Of a DNA stretch of 64,000 nucleotides, positions 50,845-58,338 are shown piece by piece (the stretch's first letter is position 1; every line of letters begins with the position of its first letter). The stretch comes from CAVUMR01 sp963742715. Its GTDB lineage: Bacteria; Actinomycetota; Actinomycetes; Mycobacteriales; Micromonosporaceae. The notes beneath the pieces were generated by a model. It did no database searches. It was not told the DNA's origin and worked only from the letters and a program-made list of their open reading frames with translations. Where the stretch lies: positions 496,001-560,000 of the forward strand of contig CAVUMR010000003.1 in NCBI GenBank assembly GCA_963742715.1, in the 5' to 3' direction. Position numbers and translations under genes: made by a program.

Positions 50845-51381
50845 GTGCCGCGGGACGTACCCGAACAGCTCCGGCTGGTCGAATCCTTCCTGAACTCGGT
50901 CGACGTCGAGACCGACGAGGACGACTTCGACGCGGTACCCCGCTTCCGCCGCTGGCTCGACGCGCACGGGCTTCCGGCCGCCGGCCGTAGCGCCACCGAG
51001 GCCGACCTCACGCTGGCCCGGGAACTCCGGTCCGCGCTGCGGCAGGAGGTGGCCGCACACCACGACGGCCACGGCGGCGACCGGTCCGAGCTGACCGCGC
51101 TGGCCAGCAGGATCGGGCTCGTCGCGGCCTGGGACACCGCCGGAAATGTCACCCTCCGCCCCACCGATTCAGGAGTCGCGGGGGTACTCGCGGAGATCAT
51201 CGCGGCGATCGTGCTGGCCAGCCGCGACCGGACGTGGCAGCGGATGAAGCTCTGCCCGGCCGACGACTGCCAGGCGGCGTACTACGACCGGTCCCGCAAC
51301 TCGTCCCGCCGCTGGTGCTCGATGGAGGTCTGCGGAAACCGGAACAAGACCCGGGCGTACCGGCAGCGCTCGACCGGGTAG
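50845..51381 (+). CDS. CGNR zinc-finger transcription factor
   Basis: 178 residues from the GTG at 50845. N-terminal ABATE-like helical domain (LRLVESFLNSVDVETDEDDF ... RFRRWLDAHGLPAAG) and C-terminal zinc finger CPADDCQAAYYDRSRNSSRR with WCSMEVCGNRNKTRAYRQR, including the CGNR signature. These proteins are believed to bind DNA and respond to stress-related ligands. Normal length; targets unknown. Confidence 0.9.
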   Translation: MPRDVPEQLRLVESFLNSVDVETDEDDFDAVPRFRRWLDAHGLPAAGRSATEADLTLARELRSALRQEVAAHHDGHGGDRSELTALASRIGLVAAWDTAGNVTLRPTDSGVAGVLAEIIAAIVLASRDRTWQRMKLCPADDCQAAYYDRSRNSSRRWCSMEVCGNRNKTRAYRQRSTG

Positions 51382-51440
51382 CTCCGGTACCCCGGCCGGC
51401 CGTGGCGGGCCGCGGTGGACGCCGTGCGAGGCTGGAACTC

Positions 51441-52631
51441 GTGCCCGAACAGATCGATGCGGCGCTGGCCGAGCTCCGCGCGATGCTGCTCGACCAGGAG
51501 CGACTGGTACGAGCGGTCGCGGCCGGCCGGCGGCACGGCACCCAGCCACAGTGGCGCCGGGCCGAGCTGCGGCCGGTCGCGCTCAAGGACGGCCCGCGAC
51601 TTCAGGTGAGTGTGTACGACGAGTCCCGGCCGTACACCCGGAATCTGAGCTGGACCGGTGACGCTCCGGCAACCGTGGACGAGTTGCTCGGTGAGCCGTT
51701 CGGCAACTGGCACGTCACCACCACCGAGCAGGTGGTACAAGTGCGCGTGACAAAACGGGGCGCTGCCCAGGTACACCGTGACGCTGTTTCTCCTGGTGGA
51801 GCGGGCCCGAGCGGGCCGGCGGGGGCGGCGCCGGCGCACGATCGGGCCAAGGCGCACCTGCTCGACCCGGGCGATCCGCTGTACGACGTGATCGGCGGCA
51901 ACGCCGCGAAGCGCCGGCAGGTGGACGCGTTCCTGCGCGCGCTGGACGCCTCGCTCGGCGACGAGCTGCCCGATCCGCTGCGGGTGGTCGACCTCGGCTG
52001 CGGCAACGCGTACCTGTCGTTCGCCGCCTACCGGTATCTCACCACCGGGCGCGGGTTGCGCGTGGAGCTGACCGGCGTGGACGTACGGCCGGACCAGCGC
52101 GAACGCAATGCCGCGCTGGCCGGGAAGCTCGACTGGTCGGACCGCGTGCGGTTCGTCGCCGGCACCATCGCCGAGGCTCCGGTGGACGCCGCCGACCTGG
52201 TACTCGCGTTGCACGCCTGCGACACCGCGACCGACGACGCGCTGGCCCGGGCGGTCGGCTGGCGCGCGCCGTACGTGCTCGCCGCGCCGTGCTGCCATCA
52301 CGACGTGGCGGCCCAACTGCGCCGGTCGACCCCGCCACGGCCCTACTCGATGCTCACCCGGCACGGGATCCTGCGGGAGCGGTACGCCGACGTGCTGACC
52401 GACGCGCTGCGCGCAGCCGTGCTGCGGCTGGTCGGGTACCGGGTGGACGTGGTCGAGTTCGTCGACTCGGCGCACACGCCGCGCAACCTCCTGCTCCGGG
52501 CCCGCCGCACCGGTGCCGCCCCGACAGCGGAACTCGTCAGCGAGTACCGCGAACTGGTCGACGGATGGGCAATCTCGCCCCGCCTGGGTGAGTTGCTGGC
52601 CGCGGAGCTGCCTGGCGCCGCCCGGGCCTGA
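51441..52631 (+). CDS. SAM-dependent methyltransferase (METTL25/Methyltransf_32-like)
   Basis: 396 residues from a GTG at 51441 with weak ribosome-site context. The N-terminal ~170 residues are unusual and may bind RNA or protein. The methyltransferase domain has AAKRRQVDAFLRALDASL, motif I VVDLGCGNAYLSFAAYRYL, acidic LTGVDVRPDQRERN, and LVLALHACDTATDDALARAV followed by LAAPCCHHDVAAQLRR. The HACDTATD and PCCHH pieces are typical of the METTL25/RRNAD-like group. Substrate unknown. Confidence 0.82.
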   Translation: MPEQIDAALAELRAMLLDQERLVRAVAAGRRHGTQPQWRRAELRPVALKDGPRLQVSVYDESRPYTRNLSWTGDAPATVDELLGEPFGNWHVTTTEQVVQVRVTKRGAAQVHRDAVSPGGAGPSGPAGAAPAHDRAKAHLLDPGDPLYDVIGGNAAKRRQVDAFLRALDASLGDELPDPLRVVDLGCGNAYLSFAAYRYLTTGRGLRVELTGVDVRPDQRERNAALAGKLDWSDRVRFVAGTIAEAPVDAADLVLALHACDTATDDALARAVGWRAPYVLAAPCCHHDVAAQLRRSTPPRPYSMLTRHGILRERYADVLTDALRAAVLRLVGYRVDVVEFVDSAHTPRNLLLRARRTGAAPTAELVSEYRELVDGWAISPRLGELLAAELPGAARA

Positions 52632-53020
52632 CGCGCGCGTCGCGTGCAGCCGCGCTTCCCCGCCGCGCGTGGCGTGGCCGCGCGTCGCGTACGGCGCGCG
52701 GTCTTGTCGATGATGCGCGCCGGTGTGTTCCGGGTTGGCGACGGTTTGGACCGGTGCTAACCACACCCGCAGCGCGCCGTCGTGCCGACACGCCGGACAT
52801 GCCCGACCCGATCCGATTACTTTCCGCTTTCTTCTTCGCTACTTTCCGCAGGCACATGGTCGGCTGCGCCTACTGATAGACGTACCTGGTTGTTACTCTG
52901 CGCAGTTCTCGCCCGTATCGTCGAACGTCGACTTGCTTCGACGTAGGGCCCTCCCTACTGTTGGGTGCCGTCTACCAGGCATGTCGCTACCCACCCGGGT
53001 GGCGCCGGGCAGACACCGCC
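52632..53020. other. Upstream region of the c-di-AMP riboswitch
   Basis: About 390 bases with no supported gene. The first part is very GC-rich with repeated GCGCG words; the later part, from about 52800, is AT-richer and should hold the promoter for the hydrolase transcript. Confidence 0.5.
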
Positions 53021-53023
53021 GAA

Positions 53024-53158
53024 TCGCACGACACGCGAACCGGGGAACCACCCCGTGGGGTGAATCCGCCTCCCGCACGTCGGGGAGGTGGTAGGGCGAC
53101 CCACTTCTTCCCGCCCGAACCCGTCAGCTAACCCGGTAGGCGGGCAAGGAAGAAGGAG
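53024..53158 (+). promoter_or_regulatory. ydaO/yuaA-type cyclic di-AMP riboswitch
   Basis: Conserved blocks of this riboswitch occur in order: CGCGAACCGGGGAACCACC (53034), GGGGTGAATCCGC (53057), GTAGGGCGACC (53091), CCGAACCCGTCAGCTAACC (53115) and CGGTAGGCGGGCAAGGA (53134). They end just before the start codon of an NlpC/P60 cell-wall hydrolase, its classic actinobacterial target. Binding of c-di-AMP is known to shut off expression in this family, linking hydrolase output to osmotic and wall status. Boundaries are approximate. Confidence 0.9.
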
Positions 53159-53168
53159 CCGGCTACTC

Positions 53169-54146
53169 GTGCGTACCGCACAGGTCGTGCCGAAGTCCTT
53201 ATGCAAGCTCGCTGTCGCCGCTGCCGTGGGCACGTTGGCCGCCGTTGTCGCGGTCGGTGTCTCCGTCGCGCCGGTACAAGCAGATCCCGCGGATGTCAGC
53301 GCGCAACTGGACAAGGCTTCCAACGATCTCGAAGTGATCGTGGAGAAATACAACAAGACCCGTGAGTACCTGAAGAAGAGCAGGGCCCAGGCGGCGCAGC
53401 TCAACAAGCAGCTGGCGCCGATGCAGAAGCAGGTCGACGCGATCTCCACGCAGGTCGGCGCGCTCGCTTCCGCGGCGTACCGGGGCGGCCACGCGAGCGC
53501 GATGAACGCGCTCCTGCAGAGCGGCTCCCCCACCACCCTCATCGCGCAGATGTCCACATTGGACCAACTCGCGCGGATGCAGAACCGGCAGATCAGCCGG
53601 CTCAACGAGGCCAAGGCGACTCTCGACGTACGGAAGAAGTCGATCGACGCGCTGGTGGCCAAGCAGGCCCGCGCGGAGAAGACGCTCGGCGCGCAGAAGG
53701 CCAAGATCCAGCGCGACGTCGACCGGCTCGAGAACATGCTCGGCGGTGCCAGCCGCAGCTCGACCCGTACGGACTACGGTCCGCCCCCGAACGTGTCCGG
53801 CTCCGCCGGCGTGGCCGTGCGCTTCGCGTACGCGCAACTCGGCAAGCCGTACGCCTGGGGTGCCTCCGGACCCGGCTCGTACGACTGCTCGGGCCTGACC
53901 ATGGCGGCGTGGAACGCGGCCGGCGTCTCGCTCCCGCACAACGCGGCCGACCAGTACTACTCGATCGCGCACATCAGCCGCAGCGCGCTCGCGCCCGGGG
54001 ATCTCGTGTTCTTCTACAGCGACATCCACCACGTCGGCATGTACGTCGGAAACGGCAACATGGTCCACTCGTCGACGTACGGCCAGCCGGTGGCGATCGC
54101 GAGCATCGACAGCCAGCCGATCTTCGGCTTCGGCCGACCGCACTAG
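53169..54146 (+). CDS. NlpC/P60 peptidoglycan hydrolase with coiled coil
   Basis: 325 residues from a GTG at 53169 just past the riboswitch. A signal peptide (VAAAVGTLAAVVAVGVSVAPVQA) is followed by a long coiled coil (about 40-200, QAAQLNKQLAPMQKQVDAI ... LDQLARMQNRQISRLNEAK) like RipC/CwlO-type proteins that dock to FtsEX or teichoic acid systems. The C-terminal NlpC/P60 domain (about 215-325) has the catalytic Cys240 in YDCSGLTMAAW and His288 in IHHVGMYVGNGNMVHSS. It cleaves the D-Glu-to-diamino-acid bond in stem peptides. Confidence 0.93.
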   Translation: MRTAQVVPKSLCKLAVAAAVGTLAAVVAVGVSVAPVQADPADVSAQLDKASNDLEVIVEKYNKTREYLKKSRAQAAQLNKQLAPMQKQVDAISTQVGALASAAYRGGHASAMNALLQSGSPTTLIAQMSTLDQLARMQNRQISRLNEAKATLDVRKKSIDALVAKQARAEKTLGAQKAKIQRDVDRLENMLGGASRSSTRTDYGPPPNVSGSAGVAVRFAYAQLGKPYAWGASGPGSYDCSGLTMAAWNAAGVSLPHNAADQYYSIAHISRSALAPGDLVFFYSDIHHVGMYVGNGNMVHSSTYGQPVAIASIDSQPIFGFGRPH

Positions 54147-54188
54147 CCGCAGCCGAGCTACGGCCAGGGCTCGACTCTGGCTTCGGCC

Positions 54189-54247
54189 CGAGTCGAGGCC
54201 CTGGCTTCGGGCACGAGTCGAGGCCCTGGCTTCGGGCACGAGTCGAG
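54189..54247. repeat. 25-bp tandem repeats after the hydrolase gene
   Basis: A 25-bp unit beginning CGAGTCGAGGCCCTGGCTTC occurs twice exactly (54189, 54214) with a partial third. A copy of TTCGGCCGACCGCAC, the last codons and stop region of the hydrolase gene (54128), reappears at 54250, so a segment with the gene end has been duplicated. Confidence 0.85.
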
Positions 54248-54444
54248 TTTTCGGCCGACCGCACCAAACTGCCCCCGGAGCTGAGGCCGGCGCCACTGCC
54301 CTGGCGCCGGCCTCAGCTTGTACCAGGCCGTTGACCAGCGCGAATGCCTCCCGTACCCGCGCCAGTCGGTACCGGCCACTGCCGTCTAGACTCCGACGCG
54401 ACGGTCGCCGTGTCTGCCGGCCGCCGGGTGCGGAGTCCGTACCA

Positions 54445-54520
54445 GCCCTCGTAGCTCAGGGGATAGAGCGCCAACCTCCTAAGTTGGGCGTCGCAGGTTC
54501 GAGTCCTGCCGGGGGCACCA
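54445..54520 (+). tRNA. tRNA-Arg (anticodon CCT)
   Basis: Complete cloverleaf with acceptor GCCCTCG/CGGGGGC, D arm GCTC...GAGC, anticodon stem CCAAC/GTTGG around loop CTCCTAA (anticodon CCT, reading AGG), T arm GCAGG-TTCGAGT-CCTGC and encoded CCA. Rare-codon arginine tRNAs are frequent integration sites, and an accessory cluster begins right after. Confidence 0.97.
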
Positions 54521-54528
54521 CAAGGACG

Positions 54529-54570
54529 GGAACAGGATCGTCACTCGGTACTGGTGATTCCTGTTCCTTT
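54529..54570 (+). terminator. Rho-independent terminator of tRNA-Arg
   Basis: 9-bp perfect stem (GGAACAGGA with TCCTGTTCC) followed by TTT, starting nine bases after the tRNA. The loop is long (about 20 bases) and may pair further. Confidence 0.8.
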
Positions 54571-54673
54571 CTGCTGCGCGACGGCGGAGCGGCCCTGTAT
54601 CTCGAATGTGCCCTGTCTGTATCCGACCGCTCTACCTTCACTGGCAGGAAACCGTGGGGTGGGTCGAGGTGGA

Positions 54674-55190
54674 ATGGCATACGTCGGTATCGGAGTGCAC
54701 GGACTGCGTGCCGTGGTGTTCGGTTGGGCCGCGGAGAAAAGCTGCGTGCGTTTGGCCGTGTCCGGCGTCAGGTGAGCGAACTCGGCTTGGTGCCGCCGGC
54801 ATTGGTCGGCGGCACCGTGGTGCTGCTGGTCGGCGCCGAACTGGTCTGCGCGATCACCGTTGGCATCGCGCCGCTCCGCGTCGTCGGGGTGGTGCTCGCG
54901 TCCGGGTTGCTGGTGGCGTTCTGCTGCGGCATCGCGGTGGTGGCGTCGCGGCGTTCCCGCACAGTGCGCCTGTTTCGGGCGCTCCGGCGAACCGCTGCGG
55001 CCGCGGCGTCTGGTCCGGAATGCGTTGCTGCTCATCGGCGCCATCGTCGGACTCGTGGTGGCCGGGTCGGCTGAGCACGCGGCCGTGCATGGCGCCGGAG
55101 TGGCGATCGCGGTGGGGGGTCGGGCTGGTCGCAGCGGCGTTCGTCGTCGAGTTCGACTACCTCGCGGAACTGTTTTCTCCTGCTCACTGA
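54674..55190 (+). pseudogene. mauE/DoxX-like redox membrane protein gene with three frameshifts
   Basis: A MauE-type protein can be read only by changing frame three times. It starts MAYVGIGVHGLRAVVFGWAA (ATG 54674, ribosome site GAGGTGG), shifts near 54736-54740 to KLRAFGRVRRQVSELGLVPP and helices VVLLVGAELVCAITVG and LLVAFCCGIAVV, shifts near 54948-54955 to GVPAQCACFGRSGEPLRP with RNALLLIGAIVGLVVAGSAE, and shifts in a run of six G (about 55112) to VGLVAAAFVVEFDYLAELFS, ending TGA at 55190. The CxCFG motif and RNALLL are diagnostic of MauE, which works with a redoxin in thiol maturation. It lies 18 bases before the redoxin gene. Either a decayed gene or sequence errors. Confidence 0.75.
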
Positions 55191-55207
55191 CGCTGTGGAG
55201 GGCTGCT

Positions 55208-55747
55208 GTGCAGTATCTGGTTGCCGCCGTTGTCGTACTCGCGCTGCTGTGCGGCGCCAATCTCGTGTTCACCTTCGCGGTGATCCGGCGGCTGCGGGCG
55301 CACGGCGACCGCATCGCTGAACTGAACCCGGTCGGCCTGCCGGAGATCAGCGGGTCGCTGCGGTCGTTCCGCGCGATGACCACTGACGGGGAGCAGGTTT
55401 CCGATACGGATCTGGCGGGCCGCCCAGCGCTCCTCGGCTTCTTCTCGCCGGCCTGCCCACCCTGCCGACTCGAGGTGCCGCGCTTCGCCGAGTTCGCCGG
55501 AGGTTTCGGCGACCGGCGGCAGGTGCTGGCGGTGATCATCGACGACACGGACGACGCCACGGTTGCCGACGAGATCGCCATGCTGGCCGGAACTGCCAGG
55601 GTCGTGCTGGCAAAGATGGGTGATCCACTGCCCGGCGCGCTCTCGGTGGCCTCTTACCCGACTGTCGTCCTGCTCGACGAGGCCGGTCAGGTCACGGCCA
55701 CCTCCACCGGGGTCGGCGGACTGCCTGCCCTCCAAGGCGTTCGGTGA
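55208..55747 (+). CDS. Membrane-anchored TlpA-like thiol-disulfide redoxin
   Basis: 179 residues from a GTG at 55208 behind GGAGGG. One N-terminal helix (YLVAAVVVLALLCGANLVFTF) anchors an external thioredoxin fold with FFSPACPPCRLEVPRFAEFA (active site CPPC), VIIDDTDDATVADEI, and the cis-Pro region SVASYPTVVLLDEAGQV. This is the MauD/TlpA type that pairs with MauE. In this cluster it likely oxidises or isomerises the six-cysteine peptide. Its stop overlaps the ABC gene start by four bases (GTGA). Confidence 0.9.
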   Translation: MQYLVAAVVVLALLCGANLVFTFAVIRRLRAHGDRIAELNPVGLPEISGSLRSFRAMTTDGEQVSDTDLAGRPALLGFFSPACPPCRLEVPRFAEFAGGFGDRRQVLAVIIDDTDDATVADEIAMLAGTARVVLAKMGDPLPGALSVASYPTVVLLDEAGQVTATSTGVGGLPALQGVR

Positions 55748-57558
55748 GCCGGACGGCCACGGCTCGATCGGCGCTCTGGCTCGCCTGGCAGGCCGCCCCG
55801 GCCCTGATGCTCGGTCGAATACTGTCCGCCGTGGCCCAGGCATCGAGCCCGGTGGCGGCCGCGTGGTTGACCAAGCAGTTGCTGGACCGGCTCGTGCAAC
55901 CCGGCGCCGCGGCCAGTTCGATAGTCCTGCCCGCGGTCCTGCTGGCGATCTGCGGTCTGGTCGTGGGTGTGCTGGCCCCGCTCGACGCCTATGTCGCGCG
56001 CGAGATGGACCGCAGGACCAGCCGCTTGTCGCGGGCCCGGCTGTTCGACGCGGTCGCGGGGCTGGACGGGTTGCGCTGGTTCGAAGACCCAGCCTTTCTC
56101 GACCGGCTACGCATCGCCGACAGCTCGGGATCGTCGGCTCCCGGCCGGGTGGTCTCCGGAGTGCTGTCCATCGGCCGCAGCATCATCGTCACGGTGGGCT
56201 TCCTCGGGTCACTGCTCGCCGTGAGTCCGGTGGCGACCGCGGTGGTGGTCGCGGCCGCGGTACCGGCCGTGTTCGCCGAACTCGCCATCAGCAGACGGCG
56301 TGCCGAGATGACGTGGTCGATCAGCCCGCTCGAACGGCGGGAGTTCTTCTACAGCGGATTGCTGACCCAGGTGCAGGCCGCCAAGGAGATCAGGCTGTTC
56401 GGGCTCGCCCGGCTGTTCGGCGACCGGATGCTCGCCGAACGTCAGGCCGCCGACCGGCAGCGCCGCGACGTCGACCGGAGCCAGCTTCTCACGCAAGGCT
56501 GGCTTGCACTGCTTGCCGCCGTGGTCAGCGGGGGCGCGCTGATCTGGGTGGGATTCGCGGCAGCCTCCGGGCAACTCTCGGTCGGCGACATCACGATGGT
56601 GGTCGCGGCCATCGCGGGCCTCCACACGGGCCTGACCGGAGGCATGTCCTCGCTCGGCAACATGCACACCGATCTGGTGATGTTCGGACACTTCCTGGCG
56701 ATTGAGGAAACTCCGCCGGATATCGCCGCGCCGTCCGTACCGTGCACGTTGCCCGGGATGCGGAGAGGCATTGAGCTACGGGACGTGTGGTTCCGCTATG
56801 GCGACGATCAGCCATGGGTGTTGCGGGGGGTCAGCCTCACTATCGCCGCGGGTACCGCGGTCGGCCTGGTGGGGCGCAACGGTGCGGGCAAAAGCACGCT
56901 GGTGAAGTTGCTCTGCCGCTTCTACGAACCGACCAAGGGGGCGATCCTGTGGGACGGTGTCGACCTGCGGGAGGTGCCGGTGGCGGAGCTGAGAGCGCGC
57001 ATCGGCGTGGTGTTCCAGGACTTCATGTGTTACGACCTGTCGGCCGAGGAGAACATCGGCGTCGGTGACCTGGGCGCGATGGGCAACCAGGAACGGATCG
57101 AAGGCGCGGCGGTCAAAGCGGGGGTCGACGCCACCATCCGGGCGCTTGCGAACGGCTATCAGACGTTGCTCAGCCGCAATTTCACCGACGACGCGGGCGA
57201 CGACGAGGCGACCGGGGTGTTCCTGTCCGGTGGTCAGTGGCAGAAGGTGGCGACGGCTCGGGCGATGCTGCGCGACGGACGTGACCTCATGATCCTCGAC
57301 GAACCCAGCTCGGGACTGGACGCGGACGCCGAATACGAACTGCACCACAGGTTGCGTGAACTTCGCCGGGGCAAGACGAGTGTGCTGATCTCCCACCGGC
57401 TCAGCGCGTTGCGGGACGCCGACATGATCGTCACCGTCGATGGGGGACAGGTGGTCGAGGTGGGAGATCATCAGGCCCTGCTGGCAGGCAACGGGGTGTA
57501 TGCGAACCTGTTCCGCAGGCAGGCCGCCGGCTACGCCGACCAACGAGCGACGACATGA
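55744..57558 (+). CDS. ABC exporter, fused permease and ATPase
   Basis: 604 residues from a GTG at 55744 overlapping the redoxin stop. A six-helix type-1 exporter domain (about 1-320) precedes the ATPase: Walker A GLVGRNGAGKSTLVKLL, Q-loop GVVFQDFMCYDLSAEENIG, signature VFLSGGQWQKVATARAML, Walker B DLMILDEPSSGLDADAEYEL and switch His in LISHRLS. The signature is modified (LSGGQWQ) as in lipid/peptide exporters of RiPP clusters. No N-terminal C39 peptidase is present, so leader removal needs another enzyme, for which the downstream S26 protein is the candidate. Confidence 0.93.
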   Translation: MSRTATARSALWLAWQAAPALMLGRILSAVAQASSPVAAAWLTKQLLDRLVQPGAAASSIVLPAVLLAICGLVVGVLAPLDAYVAREMDRRTSRLSRARLFDAVAGLDGLRWFEDPAFLDRLRIADSSGSSAPGRVVSGVLSIGRSIIVTVGFLGSLLAVSPVATAVVVAAAVPAVFAELAISRRRAEMTWSISPLERREFFYSGLLTQVQAAKEIRLFGLARLFGDRMLAERQAADRQRRDVDRSQLLTQGWLALLAAVVSGGALIWVGFAAASGQLSVGDITMVVAAIAGLHTGLTGGMSSLGNMHTDLVMFGHFLAIEETPPDIAAPSVPCTLPGMRRGIELRDVWFRYGDDQPWVLRGVSLTIAAGTAVGLVGRNGAGKSTLVKLLCRFYEPTKGAILWDGVDLREVPVAELRARIGVVFQDFMCYDLSAEENIGVGDLGAMGNQERIEGAAVKAGVDATIRALANGYQTLLSRNFTDDAGDDEATGVFLSGGQWQKVATARAMLRDGRDLMILDEPSSGLDADAEYELHHRLRELRRGKTSVLISHRLSALRDADMIVTVDGGQVVEVGDHQALLAGNGVYANLFRRQAAGYADQRATT

Positions 57559-57989
57559 TCTGGAGTGTGCTGGTCGCCACGGTGCTGTTGGCCGCGGCGA
57601 CGGCCATCCTGTCGGCCCGACGCAGACTCGTGGCGGTGACCATCTGGGGTACCAGCATGGAACCGTCGTTCCGGTCCGGGGACAGGGTGCTGGTCCGCCG
57701 GATCCGAGCCAGCCGGCTTCAACAGGGTGACGTGGTCGTCTGTTCGGCCTCCGCAAGCCAATCCAGACCGTTTCGCGCGACGGATCGGACCCGCTGGGTG
57801 CTGAAACGAGTGGCGGCTCTCCCCGGTAACACCGTGCCGGCAGTCGTCGTCCCCGCAGTGTCCGCCGGAACCGTGCCACCAGGTCAGCTTGTCCTTCTCG
57901 GTGACTGCGCCGTGGTGAGCGTCGACTCCCGAACGGCTGGCTTCTACTCGCTCGACCGGGTGCTCGGCCGGGTCATCCGCAAGGTCTGA
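57555..57989 (+). CDS. S26-family signal peptidase-like serine protease
   Basis: 144 residues; the ATG overlaps the ABC stop (ATGA). One N-terminal helix (WSVLVATVLLAAATAILSA) is followed by the catalytic-serine box WGTSMEPSFRSGDRVLVRR, the lysine box WVLKRVAALPGN and the closing VLLGDCAVVSVDSRTAGFYS. It is a compact LepB/SipS-like enzyme that cuts after small residues at AxA. The coupled position directly upstream of the Cys-rich peptide suggests it is that peptide's dedicated processing protease. Confidence 0.9.
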   Translation: MIWSVLVATVLLAAATAILSARRRLVAVTIWGTSMEPSFRSGDRVLVRRIRASRLQQGDVVVCSASASQSRPFRATDRTRWVLKRVAALPGNTVPAVVVPAVSAGTVPPGQLVLLGDCAVVSVDSRTAGFYSLDRVLGRVIRKV

Positions 57990-58056
57990 ACCTGTATTTC
58001 CTTTGGGCGCGTTTCTGTAGGTCCTCTTCGTAGCGTCGAAGTGTCCGGATGACAAG

Positions 58057-58069
58057 CCCGATGATCGGG
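58057..58069 (+). promoter_or_regulatory. Hairpin before the Cys-rich peptide gene
   Basis: CCCGATGATCGGG is a perfect inverted repeat around a single G, immediately before the GAAGGGAT ribosome site. A second short repeat CTTCG...CGAAG lies at 58026-58041. Either could be a regulator site or a processing hairpin raising peptide mRNA levels. Confidence 0.35.
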
Positions 58070-58083
58070 ATGAAGGGATTTGA

Positions 58084-58284
58084 ATGACCGGCAAATTGAA
58101 CGCTCTCGCCGACCGGGTGCTGGCGCGCATCGTGCCTCAGGCTACCGCCGCCGCCTGCCCGCACACCTACGACGACTACATGTGTGACAGCTACAACCGT
58201 CGATACCACAGGACCTGCTACCGGGACGTCGAGTGCTACACCACGAGCTGCACCGCGTGGGTACACAAAGGCAGTTGCACCTGA
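58084..58284 (+). CDS. Six-cysteine secreted peptide precursor, putative RiPP-like
   Basis: 66 residues with a good ribosome site (GAAGGGAT, ATG at 58084). The leader MTGKLNALADRVLARIVPQA is amphipathic and helical, not a Sec signal. It ends TAAA before Cys25, an AxA cleavage site. The ~42-residue core has cysteines at 25, 34, 45, 51, 56 and 65 and is rich in Tyr, Arg and Thr (HTYDDYMCDSYNRRYHRTCY). Six cysteines suggest three disulfides. Position after a redoxin, ABC exporter and S26 peptidase argues for an exported, disulfide-stapled peptide. Activity is unknown; bacteriocin or signal are both possible. Confidence 0.75.
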   Translation: MTGKLNALADRVLARIVPQATAAACPHTYDDYMCDSYNRRYHRTCYRDVECYTTSCTAWVHKGSCT

Positions 58285-58338
58285 TACCTCATTGGAGCCA
58301 TTGAGGTTCGCGTCGCCGGTGCGGGCGGACTACGACAT

